Below, one piece after another: positions 16,124 through 27,749 of a stretch of 64,000 nt of DNA. Positions within the stretch are counted from its first letter, which is position 1; each line of letters begins with the position of its first letter. The translations under genes and the position numbers were made by a program. The DNA is from Marchantia polymorpha subsp. ruderalis. Lineage: Eukaryota > Streptophyta > Marchantiopsida > Marchantiales > Marchantiaceae. The notes under the pieces are model-generated. The model did no database searches. It was not told where the DNA came from and was given only the letters and a program-made list of their open reading frames with translations. The stretch is from assembly GCA_037833965.1 (NCBI GenBank), contig AP031357.1, forward strand, positions 4,360,001-4,424,000. The letters are read 5' to 3'.

Positions 16124-19012
16124 ATGACGAGACCGAGCAGATTGCGGATGGTGCCACTTCGCCTACCACAGAACGGGCTGCGCGCTTTCGAGGAGCGCTT
16201 AATAGCAAGAAAGCTCGATTTCTTGCTATGGGGATGGAACTACATCTGTGCGAATATGGTGCGCGAGTGGCTAGAGCCACAGGGACCACCCTCGCGCGGA
16301 TTGCGTCCGCATGTTGATCGGTGGACAGTCCAAGATTGGGCGCAGGCGTTGGGAAGATGTGCTGGCATGCCAGGGCATCTCCTTTTCGACAGTGAGAGCA
16401 TCAAGGTGACCAAGCAGGAAGAGGCGCAATTTGTGGAGCTGTTCAAGACCGGGAGGTCTACCAAGAATGGGTACAGGACCCGTGATTACAAGGATCGATT
16501 TCGCCGGACTTTGTCCGCGGCGCTGATGCAATTACTGCAGCCGCACCGCGCCTGCTACATCACATTGTGGCAGGTCTCTTTTGTGGAGTGCGTCATCGAG
16601 GGAACTCCAATTCACTGGGCGAGCATCCTGCACAGGGTGATGCGACAGCACGCGTTTGAGGAGAAGGGGGGAACTCTAAACCATCTTTCTCCTTTCCTCA
16701 TCAATTTTTATCGACAGCGGAATTGTTTGACAGCGGCGGAGCTTGAACATTTTCCGCCATTGTCCATCGACCATCCCGGGAAGTATGTGCGGGAGAATGA
16801 GGTCGACACTGATGCAGAGGAGTCACCGACTTCTACCCCATCAAGACGGAGGGACGAAGGGAGACACACTCCTGCAGCACGAGTGCCGCGGAAGCGGCGA
16901 TGGAGGGAAGAGTCTGAAGAGGAGCAGCATCAAGAACCCTCTGCTCCCATTCGACCGCGGCCGCTGTGCGAGCCATACAGCCGGCCGAAGCAGAAGGCAC
17001 GCAGACTGGTGTTACCAGCCGGCAGTGCAGACACGGCGACGATTGCGACGGAGAAAGGAAGTGCGTCGCCAGAGAAGCATGAGGAAGCGCGGACGACCGC
17101 AGGAGCAGCGGGCCACGCTGCAACCTCGACGGGAGAGAGGCCGCCTACGGGCCAAGGGCCTCCGGAGTTACCACGTGCGATGCGGACAGATGTTCCGTTT
17201 GCGCACAGACGAGCCTCCGCGGACGGACGAGCCTCCGCGGACAGGCGATCACAAGTGGACGTGGATCTACGCTTACGCGTGGGAAGGAGCAGTCCGCCTG
17301 TGCACAGGCGCTCACCTGTGCACAGGTCGCCTGTGCACAGGACACCTCCACACGTGCCGCCTGTGCACAGGCAAGAATCACCCCCGTTCCAACGTAGGAA
17401 GGGGAAGGAGCCGGCGGAAGAACCGCCTACGAGACACCGGCCCTCGGGGCCAGACCCTCCGGCGCACCACGCGCCGCAATTTGCGCCTTCGGCGCCAGGG
17501 CCTTCGAGCCGAGGAGATACGAGCAGGGAGCGTGCGGAGGCCGCACCATCGGCGGGAAGTCTGCCGATAGATGCGCCTTCGGCGGTAGGGCCTATAGGCC
17601 AAGGGACAACGGGCGAGCGGCCCCCGGCCATGTCGCCTTCGGCGATGGATGTCCGCGGCGCTACGCCTGCGGCGGACAAGGCGCCGGCAATTACGCCTGC
17701 GCACGGGCCGGGCACAGCCCCCGCGGACCGATCAAGGGAGCAGCAACAGACGGTGGAGCGGAGTGACTGTCCGCGGGATGAAATTTCGATGCGCGATGCG
17801 CAATCAAACCCCGCGCAGCCACCCTCCGCTCGATCGCCTTCGGCGGCGGGCGACGGCGACAGAGAGAACGCGGTAGACCACCAACAAGCGAGCGACGGGG
17901 ATGCCGCACGGGTACATTCGCCTTCCGCCTTAGACATTTTGGCGACGAGCAGCGAGGCTGCAGCCGTGCCTTCGCAGGCAGCACACGTCGATGACGTGCA
18001 GCCCCACTCGGGGCAGTCGCCGACGCAATCAATGGCGACTGAAATTCTCCACTCGGATGATGACGACGGAGGCTCCACGGAAGAAATGTCAGGAGCAGAA
18101 GACACCGAGGAGGAGGAGGAGGAAATTGTTGGAGCGCCGGCGGCGGCGCTCTCTAAGCAGGTGATTCCGTTGCTGAGGTACTTGGATCGCAAGGTCGATA
18201 AATACGCCGACCCACTCCAGCCGGGATCTTACATCGAATTAGTGCGCAGGCGGACTCGCACTAAAGTCCACACCAGCAAGCTATTAGCTAGAGTGGACCA
18301 GGAGTTGAGGGAATTGAAGGAGAAGCATGCATGCTTGTGGGGTCAGTACAAACTTAATCAGAAATTCTACAAGCACTCCGAGAAGATGAAGGATGAGAAA
18401 CTGGACGAGCTCACCAAGGAGCAGGTGAAGGTCAAGGAAGCACTAATTTCTGAGCAGGCCCAGAATCGGATTTTGTCAGAGGAGCTCGTGCGACAGACGC
18501 GGTTGTTGGAACAATGTCAGCTCGCACGGCAGGCGGATGAGGAGTTAATCCGCAGGTTACAGTCAGAGTGTGGCGAATTGAGAGCGCAACGTGCTGAAGC
18601 CGAATCGCAATTAGTGATAATTGAAGAGGATCGCAGGAAGGAGGCGGATCGCACGAAGGTGGAGACGGCGAGGCGTGTCGCCCACTGTCTCAAGGGCTAC
18701 GCCCACTGGGAAGTGAAGGCGCAGGAGAAACTCACACTGCGTGAGTTTGAATTGCGCGCAGCCGGGTTGTTGTCAGGCGACAGTAGGAGTCGGCGGAAGG
18801 TAGCAAAGAAGCTCGATGCCTTTCTGTCGAAGGCACAGGAAACCATGTCCGCCCTCGAAGTGGAGGTGTCCGCGGCGTTGCAGCGTTTGGGACTGCGCAG
18901 TCGAGCGGAAGATTGGCAGGGTAGGGAGTTAGTGCGCGGCAGTCGGCCGCGCAGGAGACGTAGTACAGGTTCCGCGGAGTGTAGTGTAGCGTGGTTCCGT
19001 GCAGGCGTGTAG
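16124..19012 (+). CDS. U3-encoded LTR protein (element 3, 5' LTR copy), 962 aa, intact
   Basis: This is an open copy of the LTR-borne protein, also open upstream to 15872. Layout: N-terminal conserved domain, disordered middle with PVHR units from four CCTGTGCACAGG palindromes, acidic tract of six Glu, coiled coil and RRRRSTGSAECS tail. It lies upstream of the TATA box, so the element's own full-length RNA would carry it only as the 3' LTR copy. That copy has a stop, so here the intact frame and the transcribed frame are different copies. Expression from this copy would need a promoter upstream of 16124. Confidence 0.7.
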   Translation: MTRPSRLRMVPLRLPQNGLRAFEERLIARKLDFLLWGWNYICANMVREWLEPQGPPSRGLRPHVDRWTVQDWAQALGRCAGMPGHLLFDSESIKVTKQEEAQFVELFKTGRSTKNGYRTRDYKDRFRRTLSAALMQLLQPHRACYITLWQVSFVECVIEGTPIHWASILHRVMRQHAFEEKGGTLNHLSPFLINFYRQRNCLTAAELEHFPPLSIDHPGKYVRENEVDTDAEESPTSTPSRRRDEGRHTPAARVPRKRRWREESEEEQHQEPSAPIRPRPLCEPYSRPKQKARRLVLPAGSADTATIATEKGSASPEKHEEARTTAGAAGHAATSTGERPPTGQGPPELPRAMRTDVPFAHRRASADGRASADRRSQVDVDLRLRVGRSSPPVHRRSPVHRSPVHRTPPHVPPVHRQESPPFQRRKGKEPAEEPPTRHRPSGPDPPAHHAPQFAPSAPGPSSRGDTSRERAEAAPSAGSLPIDAPSAVGPIGQGTTGERPPAMSPSAMDVRGATPAADKAPAITPAHGPGTAPADRSREQQQTVERSDCPRDEISMRDAQSNPAQPPSARSPSAAGDGDRENAVDHQQASDGDAARVHSPSALDILATSSEAAAVPSQAAHVDDVQPHSGQSPTQSMATEILHSDDDDGGSTEEMSGAEDTEEEEEEIVGAPAAALSKQVIPLLRYLDRKVDKYADPLQPGSYIELVRRRTRTKVHTSKLLARVDQELRELKEKHACLWGQYKLNQKFYKHSEKMKDEKLDELTKEQVKVKEALISEQAQNRILSEELVRQTRLLEQCQLARQADEELIRRLQSECGELRAQRAEAESQLVIIEEDRRKEADRTKVETARRVAHCLKGYAHWEVKAQEKLTLREFELRAAGLLSGDSRSRRKVAKKLDAFLSKAQETMSALEVEVSAALQRLGLRSRAEDWQGRELVRGSRPRRRRSTGSAECSVAWFRAGV

Positions 19013-19048
19013 CGTAGTGCAGTGTAGTGCTAGGTAGGACTTAGAAGG

Positions 19049-19077
19049 TATAAAATAGTTCCAGGCGTTTTGCCTGG
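19049..19077 (+). promoter_or_regulatory. TATA box and hairpin, element 3 5' LTR
   Basis: TATAAAATAG is at 19049-19058 and CCAGGC-GTTTT-GCCTGG at 19061-19077. Confidence 0.65.
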
Positions 19078-19805
19078 GGTTCTTTCCCAAACTCAGAAGT
19101 ATAGATCAGGAACCCATTTCCTTTGCGTGTTTGTGTCCTTGAGTTCTGTCACCACGCATGAGGAGTTACAACTTAGCGTTCCGCATTTTGTAGCTGAAGG
19201 CCTTCGGCCGAATGTTCAGAGCTAGTACATTGGTTAGAGACTTGAGTAGTTCGGATCTGCACCTGCGGGTGACTGCCGATGCTCAGAGCCAGTGACTAGT
19301 TAGATACTTGAACAGTTTCGCCCCTACACCTTCGAGTGTTTCTTTCTGATTGTACTCATTGGGATTTTTCCCCTGAATGCCAAAGTGAAGTTTTGTTACT
19401 TCGTGTAAGCCTTGGTTGTAAATTCAGGTTACGCTGCAGCAGGTGCCTTGAGGGTAACCCCTGTAGTATTTCTGGGAATGACAAGTGCCTGAGAATTCAA
19501 ACTCTTCAATAGACTGTTGTTGTGTTACTGGAATGTTTCACAGTGAGTCCTTCAGTGCGAACCTGTGTTCTCTGCGCGTTTTGTGAGTTGAGAGTGTTGT
19601 TCACCGCGTAGGAGTGACTTCGATCCGAAGTAGCCAGTCCAAACCGGGTTTCCTACACTAGCAGCAAGCTAGTGGGAGTGTTGTAAAAGCCGGAGTTGGA
19701 AGTCACTGCCCGCAGCTTTGCCGAGTGTGCTCGCGAGAGACTTCCCCCCTGAAATCTTGAGTAGAGGTCCTAACGGATCTCTGGGTTGTGTTTCTGTAGT
19801 TTCAG

Positions 19806-19823
19806 GTGTGTGTGTGTGTGTGT
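19806..19823. repeat. (GT)9 microsatellite
   Basis: Nine units; the partner 3' LTR has ten (46479-46498), a change since insertion. Confidence 0.93.
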
Positions 19824-20043
19824 TACGCTGCACAGTGCGACCTCCGAGTGCGCTCCGAGTGGACACTTGCAGTATTTCTGGGAGTGACAGTTGCCTGAGA
19901 ATTCAAACTCCTCAATAGTCTGTTAAAACGTGACACTTTGTACCCTGTGTGTTCCTCTGTCCCTGTGGGTTCGACCTTTCTACCACTATATTGCAGTTTT
20001 AGCCTTTAGTGGGTTATTACATAAGAAGCCGACAACTTCTTTT

Positions 20044-20062
20044 TGGCGCCGCTGCCGGGGAC
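20044..20062 (+). promoter_or_regulatory. Primer-binding site, element 3
   Basis: This is the same 19-nt tRNA-Asp-like site as in element 1, 22 nt after the LTR. The AAGAAG/CTTCTT hairpin lies in the spacer at 20023-20041. Confidence 0.8.
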
Positions 20063-20096
20063 AGTTGCGTCAACACCGGGGTTTTTACGAGCAGCC

Positions 20097-20138
20097 ATGC
20101 TCGGTGAATGTCGACTGGGGCTAGCGGGAGCAACCTAA
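20097..20138 (+). CDS. 13-codon uORF overlapping the gag start, element 3
   Basis: The ATG is 11 nt before the gag ATG at 20108 and the stop TAA is at 20136-20138. Position and length are the same as in elements 1 and 4. Confidence 0.4.
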   Translation: MLGECRLGLAGAT

Positions 20139-22939
20139 GTGCTAGAGCTGTCCGCAGGTTCCGACGAGATTCAGAGAAGGCCGTGGAAGAGACACGGCGT
20201 CAAAACAAGAAAACACCAAAAAGAGTACCTAAGCCTAGTTCGGCCGACATCCTTGGGGAACCTACCCCCGGCGACTCGGAACCAAACTTGGTGCTTACAG
20301 TTCTACTAGATATTCCTTGCACGGACCCGCCTCGTGAATTAGAAACGACCGCCCGAGAACCGTCGACAGACACACCGATGGCGGACGGACAAGCCAATGT
20401 GCGGCTACCTCAGCCGATTACTAAGCATTCCTACCCAAAGTATAAAGGGAGTGGGGATGACGACGATGCAGATTCATACATCAAGTTGTTCGAATCGGTG
20501 TCTATTGCCAATCGCGAGATCGCAGACGACGACCGACTAAGGATCTTTCCAAGCCTTCTGCGGAAGAAAGCGAGGAGTTGGTACAATCACGAGAGCATCG
20601 ATCCGACTGGGTTGACAACATGGGCCCAGCTGAAGGAGAAGTTCCTTCGCCGCTTCCGCGAGCTCGGCTACGACAGCCGGGTTTTGACAAAGTTACGTAA
20701 TTTGCAGCGAGAGAAGAAGGAGAGTCTGCGTGACTACACTGAGAGATTTCTGGACCTCCTGGACAGAATACCGAAAACAGGACCAGGGTCCCCTTTCTCG
20801 GTACAACAAGCTGTGGATTGGTACGTGACCGGTTTAACTCGGGAGATGGAGACTTTTTGCCGACGCAGCAAGTGCGACACTATTGAGGATGTGATTGCAT
20901 CGGCAGAAGCCTTCGAAACTTCCACTCTCAACCGAAGAGGGAGAGAGAGACGGGAGTCGAAGGAGCGAAAACCGAAGGGAGGGCGAAGACGACGTAGAGG
21001 TATAACTCCGTCATCGGAGGAATCGTCTTCGGACGAGAACCGTTCCTCATCCGAAGAAGAGGAAACCTCATCGTCGGAGGAGGAGAAGAAGAGGAAGAAG
21101 CATGGGGCAGCGAAGAAAAAGGGCACCCGACGAGTGACTACGGACAGAGCGCCGGGAGACATAGCCTCGAAGATGGAGACCCTTGTGAAGGACTTCGCCG
21201 ATCTCAAGGTTCAAGTGGTAGGCGGACATGATCGCCAAAAATCACCCGGGAGAGTGCGAGCGAACTTATGGTGTACTACGTGCGGGGCGGTGGGACATGC
21301 AAACACCGAGTGCCTTACCACCCGTCCGTCATATCCAGTCAACGCAGTAGAGTGGGCACAACCGTACTATGGAGAGCACCCCCAGTACTATGGAGAGGCT
21401 AGCGAAGAGACAGCCTACGCCGTCCAGTCGGTTCCTACCCCTACTGCAGTTTCAGCAATGCAAGTCCCATGATATATTCCGGTGGATCGGGCCACTACAG
21501 TACCCGTGAGGCGGAGAGCACCTCCAGGGACGTTTGACCCACCGCCACCGCGAGCTTGTTATAATTGCGGGGAAGTTGGACACTTCTCACCGCAGTGTCC
21601 CCATCCAAAAAGGCAAAACGATTATGCTCCGACATGTAGTAATTGCAAGAAGACCGGGCATACTGCGCCAGAGTGTGATCAGCCACCAGTCCCTCGGCCA
21701 GCGGTACGATTTGTGAACCCTCCTGCCAAGGAGGACGTCCAAGTTAACCAGGTCGAAGTAGGTTCAGACGGGGATGACGAAGACGAAGAATGGCCGGCTG
21801 AAGAGGTTATGTGCGCACGGGTCGAAACTCGTAGTTCCAAGAAATCGAAGGAGCAAGAGCGTGACACTCGCAAGCACGAACGGAGAACCGACGACCGGAC
21901 GGGAAAAGGGAAGGAGAAGACATCCAGCAAGTCCGACTTGCGACCTGCACGGAAGTCTTCGGCTACGCGAGAGGCACCAGCAGTACGCCCCCAGACAGCA
22001 GTCGAGGACGAGCCAGTACGCTTGCTGAAACGAGACTATGCTCCGGATATCCGCAACGAGGTAACCAACCTGTTGAAGGAAGCGATCCGCACTCAAAAAG
22101 ACCCACCGCGGCCAGACTTGACATCCTCCCTTGGGGCGAAGTTGGCAGCCACCGTGGAACCTCGCAGAGCGTCGCCGACCCCGGCGACCCAACGCGCCCA
22201 CTATGACTTGGTCGAAGATCTCGGGAGTCGAAAAGTGAACATCACGTTCAAGCAGCTCTTGGAGGACAATAAGACGTATCGGAGAATGTTGATGCTTTCG
22301 CTACGGCATCCGCGGAAGCCACACGCATCCACATCCTCTCAAGTATATCAAGTGGAGAGCGAAGACCAAGGGCCACCAGAGATCGATGTGGAAATAGCAG
22401 GGTGTTGTGTACGCAGGGTGCCAATCGACTCTGGATCAGGAGTCAACATAATGACGGAGGATACCGCGAGAGCCTTGGGGTTCAGTCAATACGAACCCTC
22501 GAAGCGTGTGTTGAGATTAGCGGATCAGACGCGGAGAATGCCTGCAGGTATGCTGCGCAATGTCAAGACAATCATCGGGGGTGCGGACTTTCGGTTGACG
22601 TATATCATCCTTCAACCGATGATGAAGCAGGGCTATGACGTTCTGCTCGGGCGACCATGGCTATATGGCGCACAAGTCAGATGTGATTGGCGAAGGCATC
22701 GCCTTAAGTTTCCCCATCCTTCGGAACCGACCAAAACCATTACGGTGCCCTGGAATAGGGTCAGACACGAAGGAGAGACCCCATCGACAAGTGCAGGTTA
22801 CACATCGGGCGGGGACAGTGAGTCGACCGCGCGATCGGATTCCAGTGGTACCGAATCCGATTATTTCGTGGGATTCGTTGCCTGCTGTTCGGTGGGAGAA
22901 GAAGAAGAGCCGGAAGCTATTCAGCCGGAAGACGAATAG
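20108..22939 (+). pseudogene. gag: gag-protease, element 3, interrupted by a TGA
   Basis: This is a Gag and protease frame of about 944 codons, stopped at TGA 21470-21472. At the same site element 1 has CGA, so this is a single C-to-T change; the frame reopens in phase after it. Seen: retrotransposon Gag core (WYNHES...TTWAQLKEKFLRRF), Ser/Glu-rich tract, zinc knuckles CTTCGAVGHANTEC before the stop and CYNCGEVGHFSPQC and CSNCKKTGHTAPEC after it, and the aspartic protease motif DSGSG near 22430. The frame ends at UAG 22937-22939. As it stands only a truncated Gag with one zinc knuckle would be made. Confidence 0.88.
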
Positions 22940-22945
22940 CAATTA
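22937..22945 (+). promoter_or_regulatory. UAG CAA UUA readthrough site between gag-protease and pol, element 3
   Basis: One UAG separates two frames in the same phase. The six bases after it fit CARYYA, a context known to permit stop readthrough in plants. It is kept in elements 1 and 4. Confidence 0.7.
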
Positions 22946-25778
22946 ACTGTGGGACTGGGAAGGAGTGAGACGAGTCACACCGAGGGCATTGTCGACCCTA
23001 GTGACTGTCACGAAGTACAACTCAGTCCCAACAAGTGCTTGAAGGTATCAAGCGCAGTGAGAGGAGAGGAGCTAAGGAAAGTACAGGCATTCCTTAGCCA
23101 TTATGTCGACGTCTTCGCCTGGAAGATCGAAGACATGAAGGGGATACCTGCACGGTATGGGGAACACCGCATCGATTTACTGGACGACTCAGTACCCATA
23201 CGACAGCGCCAGTATCGCCTCAACCCAAAATACTCCTTGCTAGTTAAGGAGGAGATAGATAAGTACTTGAGTGCTGGTATTATTTACCCTGTGCTCAGCA
23301 GTGAGTGGGTGTCGCCGATTGTTATCCTACCCAAGAAGTTGACGGGTAAGATACGAGTGTGTCAGGATTTCCGGAAGTTGAATGCAGCAACACGCAAGGA
23401 TCATCACCCGTTACCATTCACGGATGCCATTCTAGACCATGTCGCAGGACATGAATGTTATAGCTTCCTGGATGGGTTCTCAGGTTACAATCAGGTGTCT
23501 ATCCGGGAACAGGACAAGGATAAAACTACGTTCACAACCGACTGGGGAACTTACGCATACCACAAGATGCCCTTCGGTCTGTGCAACGCGCCTGCCACCT
23601 TTCAACGGATGATGACCAATATCTTCCAGGAACAACTGAGGAAGTTCCTGGAAATATTCATAGATGACTTCTGTGTCTTTGGGAAGCGGTCTGAACACCT
23701 AAGTCACTTGAAGCAGACCTTCGATAAATGTAGAGAGAGCAGTTTATCACTGCATCCCGAGAAGTGCTTTTTCTTTATGACTAGTGGGATCTTGTTGGGT
23801 CATCGGGTCTCGGCAGACGGCATTGCGGTGGACATCGAGAAGGTCAAGGTTATACTCGAGCTTGAGCCACCCACGAATCTAAGAGAGCTGCGAGCATTCC
23901 TGGGTCATGTGGGCTACTACCGAAGATTCATACACCTGTATGCAATACTGGCGGCGGACCTGACCAAGTTGTTGAAGAAGGACGAGCCTTATGCTTGGGG
24001 TGCGAACCAGCAGTCAGCATTTGAGGCTCTTAAAGCGAAACTCACGACTGCTCCCGTACTAAGGAGTCCAGACTGGAATCGACCATTCCATGTTTACGTT
24101 GACACATCTGCATTCGCCATCGGTGTAGTACTGAGTCAAAAGGATGACAACAAAAAGGACTACCCGATCTACTTCGCGAGCCGACAGCTGTCTCTAGCAG
24201 AGCGGAAGTACACCACGACCGAGAGAGAAGCGTTGGGGATGGTGTACTCCTGTAAAAAGTTCCGTCACTACCTAATCTGCTACGAGTTTGTGTTCCATGT
24301 GGACCACTACGCATTGCAACACCTAGTCAAGAAAGCCGACCTATCCGGTCGGATCGCCAGGTGGGTGTTGTTACTACAAGAGTTCACCTACACAGTCCAG
24401 ACCAGGAAAGGGGTGCACCACGAAAATGCGGATTACTTGGCCCGATTATGGACTCAGCCGACAGAGGAGGAATTGGTGGACGATTTTCCAGATGAAGAGT
24501 TATTTCAGTTGTCTGCAGGACACGAGTCCCGCTATGCCGACCTGTATCGATATCTGCTAACCCTCCAGTGCCCCGTAGGCATGGATTTGGAACAGCGAAC
24601 TGTCTTTATTCATAAGGCAGGCCCGTACCAACTCCAGCAGGGGGTTTTGTTCAAGAAGATGGCAGATGAGCGCTTATGCAGATGCCTGGAGGAATCAGAG
24701 GTACCAAGAATAGTGAGTGCGATGCATACAGAGGAGGCGGGTGGACACTATGCCACCAGGAACACGGTCACAAAGATTCTAAATGCGGGGTATTGGTGGC
24801 CGACCATGTTTAAGGATGTTCTCGATTACATCCGCAAGTGCGACAGTTGCCAGAGGACGGGCAGACCGACGCCTACAACACGCTGGCCCCTGACTCCCAT
24901 CATGCCTCTAGCACCTTTCGAAAAGTGGGGCATTCTTTGTAGGGCCGATACAACCAGTGACTAGAAGTACACGAAGGCGCTACATTCTAGTAGCAACGGA
25001 CTAGGCCACCAAAATGGTAGAGGCCAGGGCCACCAGAAGGGATGATGCTGCCACAGTGGCAGCCTTCTTGTTTGAGTCGATCATCACACGCTACGGATGT
25101 CCCTTAGAGCTAGTCAGCGACCGGGGCACGCATTTTCTGAATCAGATCATCGAAGATCTGACACGGTTATTCCACATCAAGCACCGGAGGACTACTTCAT
25201 ACAATCCCAAGGCAAATGGACTGACGGAGAAGTCCAATGGTCTGCTGTGTAAAATACTACTCAAGGTCACGGTGAATCACGCTCACGACTGGGATACGAA
25301 GCTAGCAGCCGCTCTATGGGCGTACCGGACAGCTGAGAAGATCACGACCAAACAGACACCATACTTTCTGGTGTATGGGCAACACCCGATCCTCCCGATC
25401 GAATTTGAAGTACCCACCCAACGAACGTTGGATTTGCAGAGGATGGGCGCAGAGGAGAGTCAGCTCTACAGGTTACAGGAGGTCACGCTGCTGGATGAGA
25501 GGAGACGAGACGCCGAAGATCGCACCAGGAAAATCCAGCTCCGCCGAAAGGAGAGATACGATAAAAAGATCAAACCGGTACTCCTGCAGGCGGGTGATTT
25601 GGCATTACTCTACGACAGCAGGCATGCCAGATTCCCAGGCAAACTGTACCTAAGGTGGATGGGACCTTACAGGGTTGTCGAAGTCTTCCCGAATGGATCC
25701 ATCCAACTTGCGGACCTGGCCGGCGATTTGTTAGGCACCCGAGTGAACGGGTGGCGGTTGAAGAAATACCACATGTGA
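22940..25778 (+). pseudogene. pol: pol (RT-RNase H-integrase), element 3, frameshifted
   Basis: RT is open, with FIDDF as active site. RNase H is recognised by VYVDTSAFAIGVVL and the HHxx zinc region of integrase by H...H...CDSC. At about 24934 two bases (GA of GAC) are missing compared with element 1. This removes the first catalytic Asp of integrase and shifts the frame to a TAG at 24962-24964. In the original phase another TAG lies at 25002-25004 (TAC in element 1). The rest of integrase (from 25005) is open in the shifted phase. Integrase activity from this copy is excluded. Confidence 0.9.
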
Positions 25779-25802
25779 GTGTTCGCGTGGGCGCTCACAA
25801 TT

Positions 25803-25813
25803 GAGGAGGGGGG
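25803..25813 (+). promoter_or_regulatory. Polypurine tract, element 3
   Basis: GAGGAGGGGGG is followed by CA and then the 3' LTR at 25816. This is the expected plus-strand primer site. Confidence 0.85.
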
Positions 25814-27253
25814 CATGTGGTACCCCACTTTTGGCAATTTTGAGGAAATTAAAACATTTTTGAAAAACTGTACCCTGGCAGCATTGTGAATAGCCTTCGG
25901 TACATCAAAACAGAGTGAATCCGGAAGATCGCGGGGATTCTCGAGGGATCTTGTAGAATCTGGGATTTGGGGTGCAGCAGTAAGGACAGGCACCACCCTC
26001 CCTGCGAGCTCCGCAGTTAGGACCCCTACGACGCAAGGCGCAAAACCCGCCTTCGGAGGTTGCGTCCGCGGCTGTAGGGAAACCCTCCATAATTAGGTCA
26101 ACCCTCGGGCGCCTTGACCAAGTTAGGGTCCCGTTGGAAAGAGCTCGACGCACTGATTCCAACGAGTCCAAGAACACTTGAAACGGATGAGGGCTTAGGG
26201 AGTTATCACTATTGGAAGAAACGGAGGCGGTCGCCTACGGCGGAAAGAGTTCGCCACCGGCGCGAATTCCGCCTACGCGGAAGGGGGAATCAAGTTTTGT
26301 CCTATGCGCGGACGAAGGCGTTCGCCTGTGCACAGGCGCTTCGGCGTCGGCGGGAAATCCGCCTTGGGCCCTAGAAATGCGCCTTGTGAGGTAGAAAGTG
26401 TACGGCGCCTTCCGCGCCAGCGCAGCGCCGCGTACGGCGGAAGAGCCGCCAGAGTAATCAAATCGGTACGGGCCATGCGGACGGGACGGGTGGATGCGCT
26501 CTTGGACGGACGGAGTTGCGGCGGCGGAAGCGCCGACGAAGAGACAAGGAACGGACAGACTGGACGGAGACGGCTGACCACGGTCAACGCCTTCCGCGCC
26601 AGCGCAGCGCCGCGCACGGAATTCGCCTGCGCACAGGCGAACGCCTGTGCACAGGAAAATGTTCAAGTTCCGCGCCGGCGGAGCATCCGCCGAGGCTCCT
26701 GCCTGCGCACAGGCAGGAGTTGAACTTTTGTCCGACATGCGGACACACGCGTCAAGGCAGAGGGGGATTGGCCGAGGGGCGGTACGAACAAGTGTACCGC
26801 GCAAGGCGGAAAACTCGCCTTCGGCGCTACGCCCCCATGTCCGCGGGGTAATACGCTCGCGGAGTTCAAATCCGCCAATTCGAGCGTGAGAGTTTAATCG
26901 ACGACGGCGGAGCGTGAAGCCGCGCGTGAGAGCGAAGACCGTTCCAGCGTACAGCCGGCGCGGCCATCAAGTGAGACGTTCTTCGCGAGCAAGAGCCGAC
27001 CATGACCTTCGACCGGGCGGCGGAGAACGTCCCATTCTTGAATTCGCGATTCCAATCTCTTGTGCGCGCTGCGCGCATCCATCTGCTGGCTGCTGAACAT
27101 TCTCGACGTCGTCGCACAGGAGATTTCTTGTTGATTGAGGGAGACGTGAATGCGCGTGATTTGGAATTGAGGGCGATTAGAGTTTGCCGAGAGAGAAAGG
27201 CGCTCGGGCGGTGCGGAAGTAGAATGAGCGGGCGAGCGAACCCCAGGAACGCA

Positions 27254-27749
27254 ATGACGAGACCGAGCAGATTGCGGATGGTGCCACTTCGCCTACCACA
27301 GAACGGGCTGCGCGCTTTCGAGGAGCGCTTAATAGCAAGAAAGCTCGATTTCTTGCTATGGGGATGGAACTACATCTGTGCGAATATGGTGCGCGAGTGG
27401 CTAGAGCCACAGGGACCACCCTCGCGCGGATTGCGTCCGCATGTTGATCGGTGGACAGTCCAAGATTGGGCGCAGGCGTTGGGAAGATGTGCTGGCATGC
27501 CAGGGCATCTCCTTTTCGACAGTGAGAGCATCAAGGTGACCAAGCAGGAAGAGGCGCAATTTGTGGAGCTGTTCAAGACCGGGAGGTCTACCAAGAATGG
27601 GTACAGGACCCGTGATTACAAGGATCGATTTCGCCGGACTTTGTCCGCGGCGCTGATGCAATTACTGCAGCCGCACCGCGCCTGCTACATCACATTGTGG
27701 CAGGTCTCTTTTGTGGAGTGCGTCATCGAGGGAACTCCAATTCACTGGG
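27254..27749 (+). pseudogene. U3-encoded LTR protein, 5' fragment, element 3 3' LTR
   Basis: These are about 165 codons of the N-terminal conserved domain, up to the PIHW motif, where element 4 inserted between the first and second base of an Ala codon. The phase is kept at 43278. The fragment is otherwise like the 5' LTR copy. Confidence 0.8.
27745..27749. repeat. Target-site duplication CTGGG, left copy
   Basis: CTGGG precedes element 4 and is repeated at 43273-43277. Confidence 0.94.

Larger units (their letters stand above)
14686..20021 (+). repeat. Element 3 5' LTR, 5336 bp
   Basis: The LTR begins TGTGGTACCCCAC and ends GGGTTATTACA. Bases 14686-16123 are palindrome-rich U3 without a credible gene. 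Bases 16124-19012 are the long LTR frame. The TATA box and hairpin are at 19049-19077. Bases 19078-20021 are putative R-U5 with (GT)9. Confidence 0.93.
25816..27749 (+). repeat. Element 3 3' LTR, first part
   Basis: The first 1934 bp of the 3' LTR are nearly identical to 14686-16619 (about four differences seen). They include the palindrome-rich U3 and the start of the long frame at 27254. The LTR is cut at CTGGG by element 4 and continues at 43278. Confidence 0.93.

Noticed and set aside
16743-17570. 275-aa plus-strand frame overlapping the LTR frame (also 2679-3488, 43401-44243)
   Set aside because: It is an out-of-phase Arg-rich shadow of the same disordered region. It changes length freely between copies and has no conserved ends.
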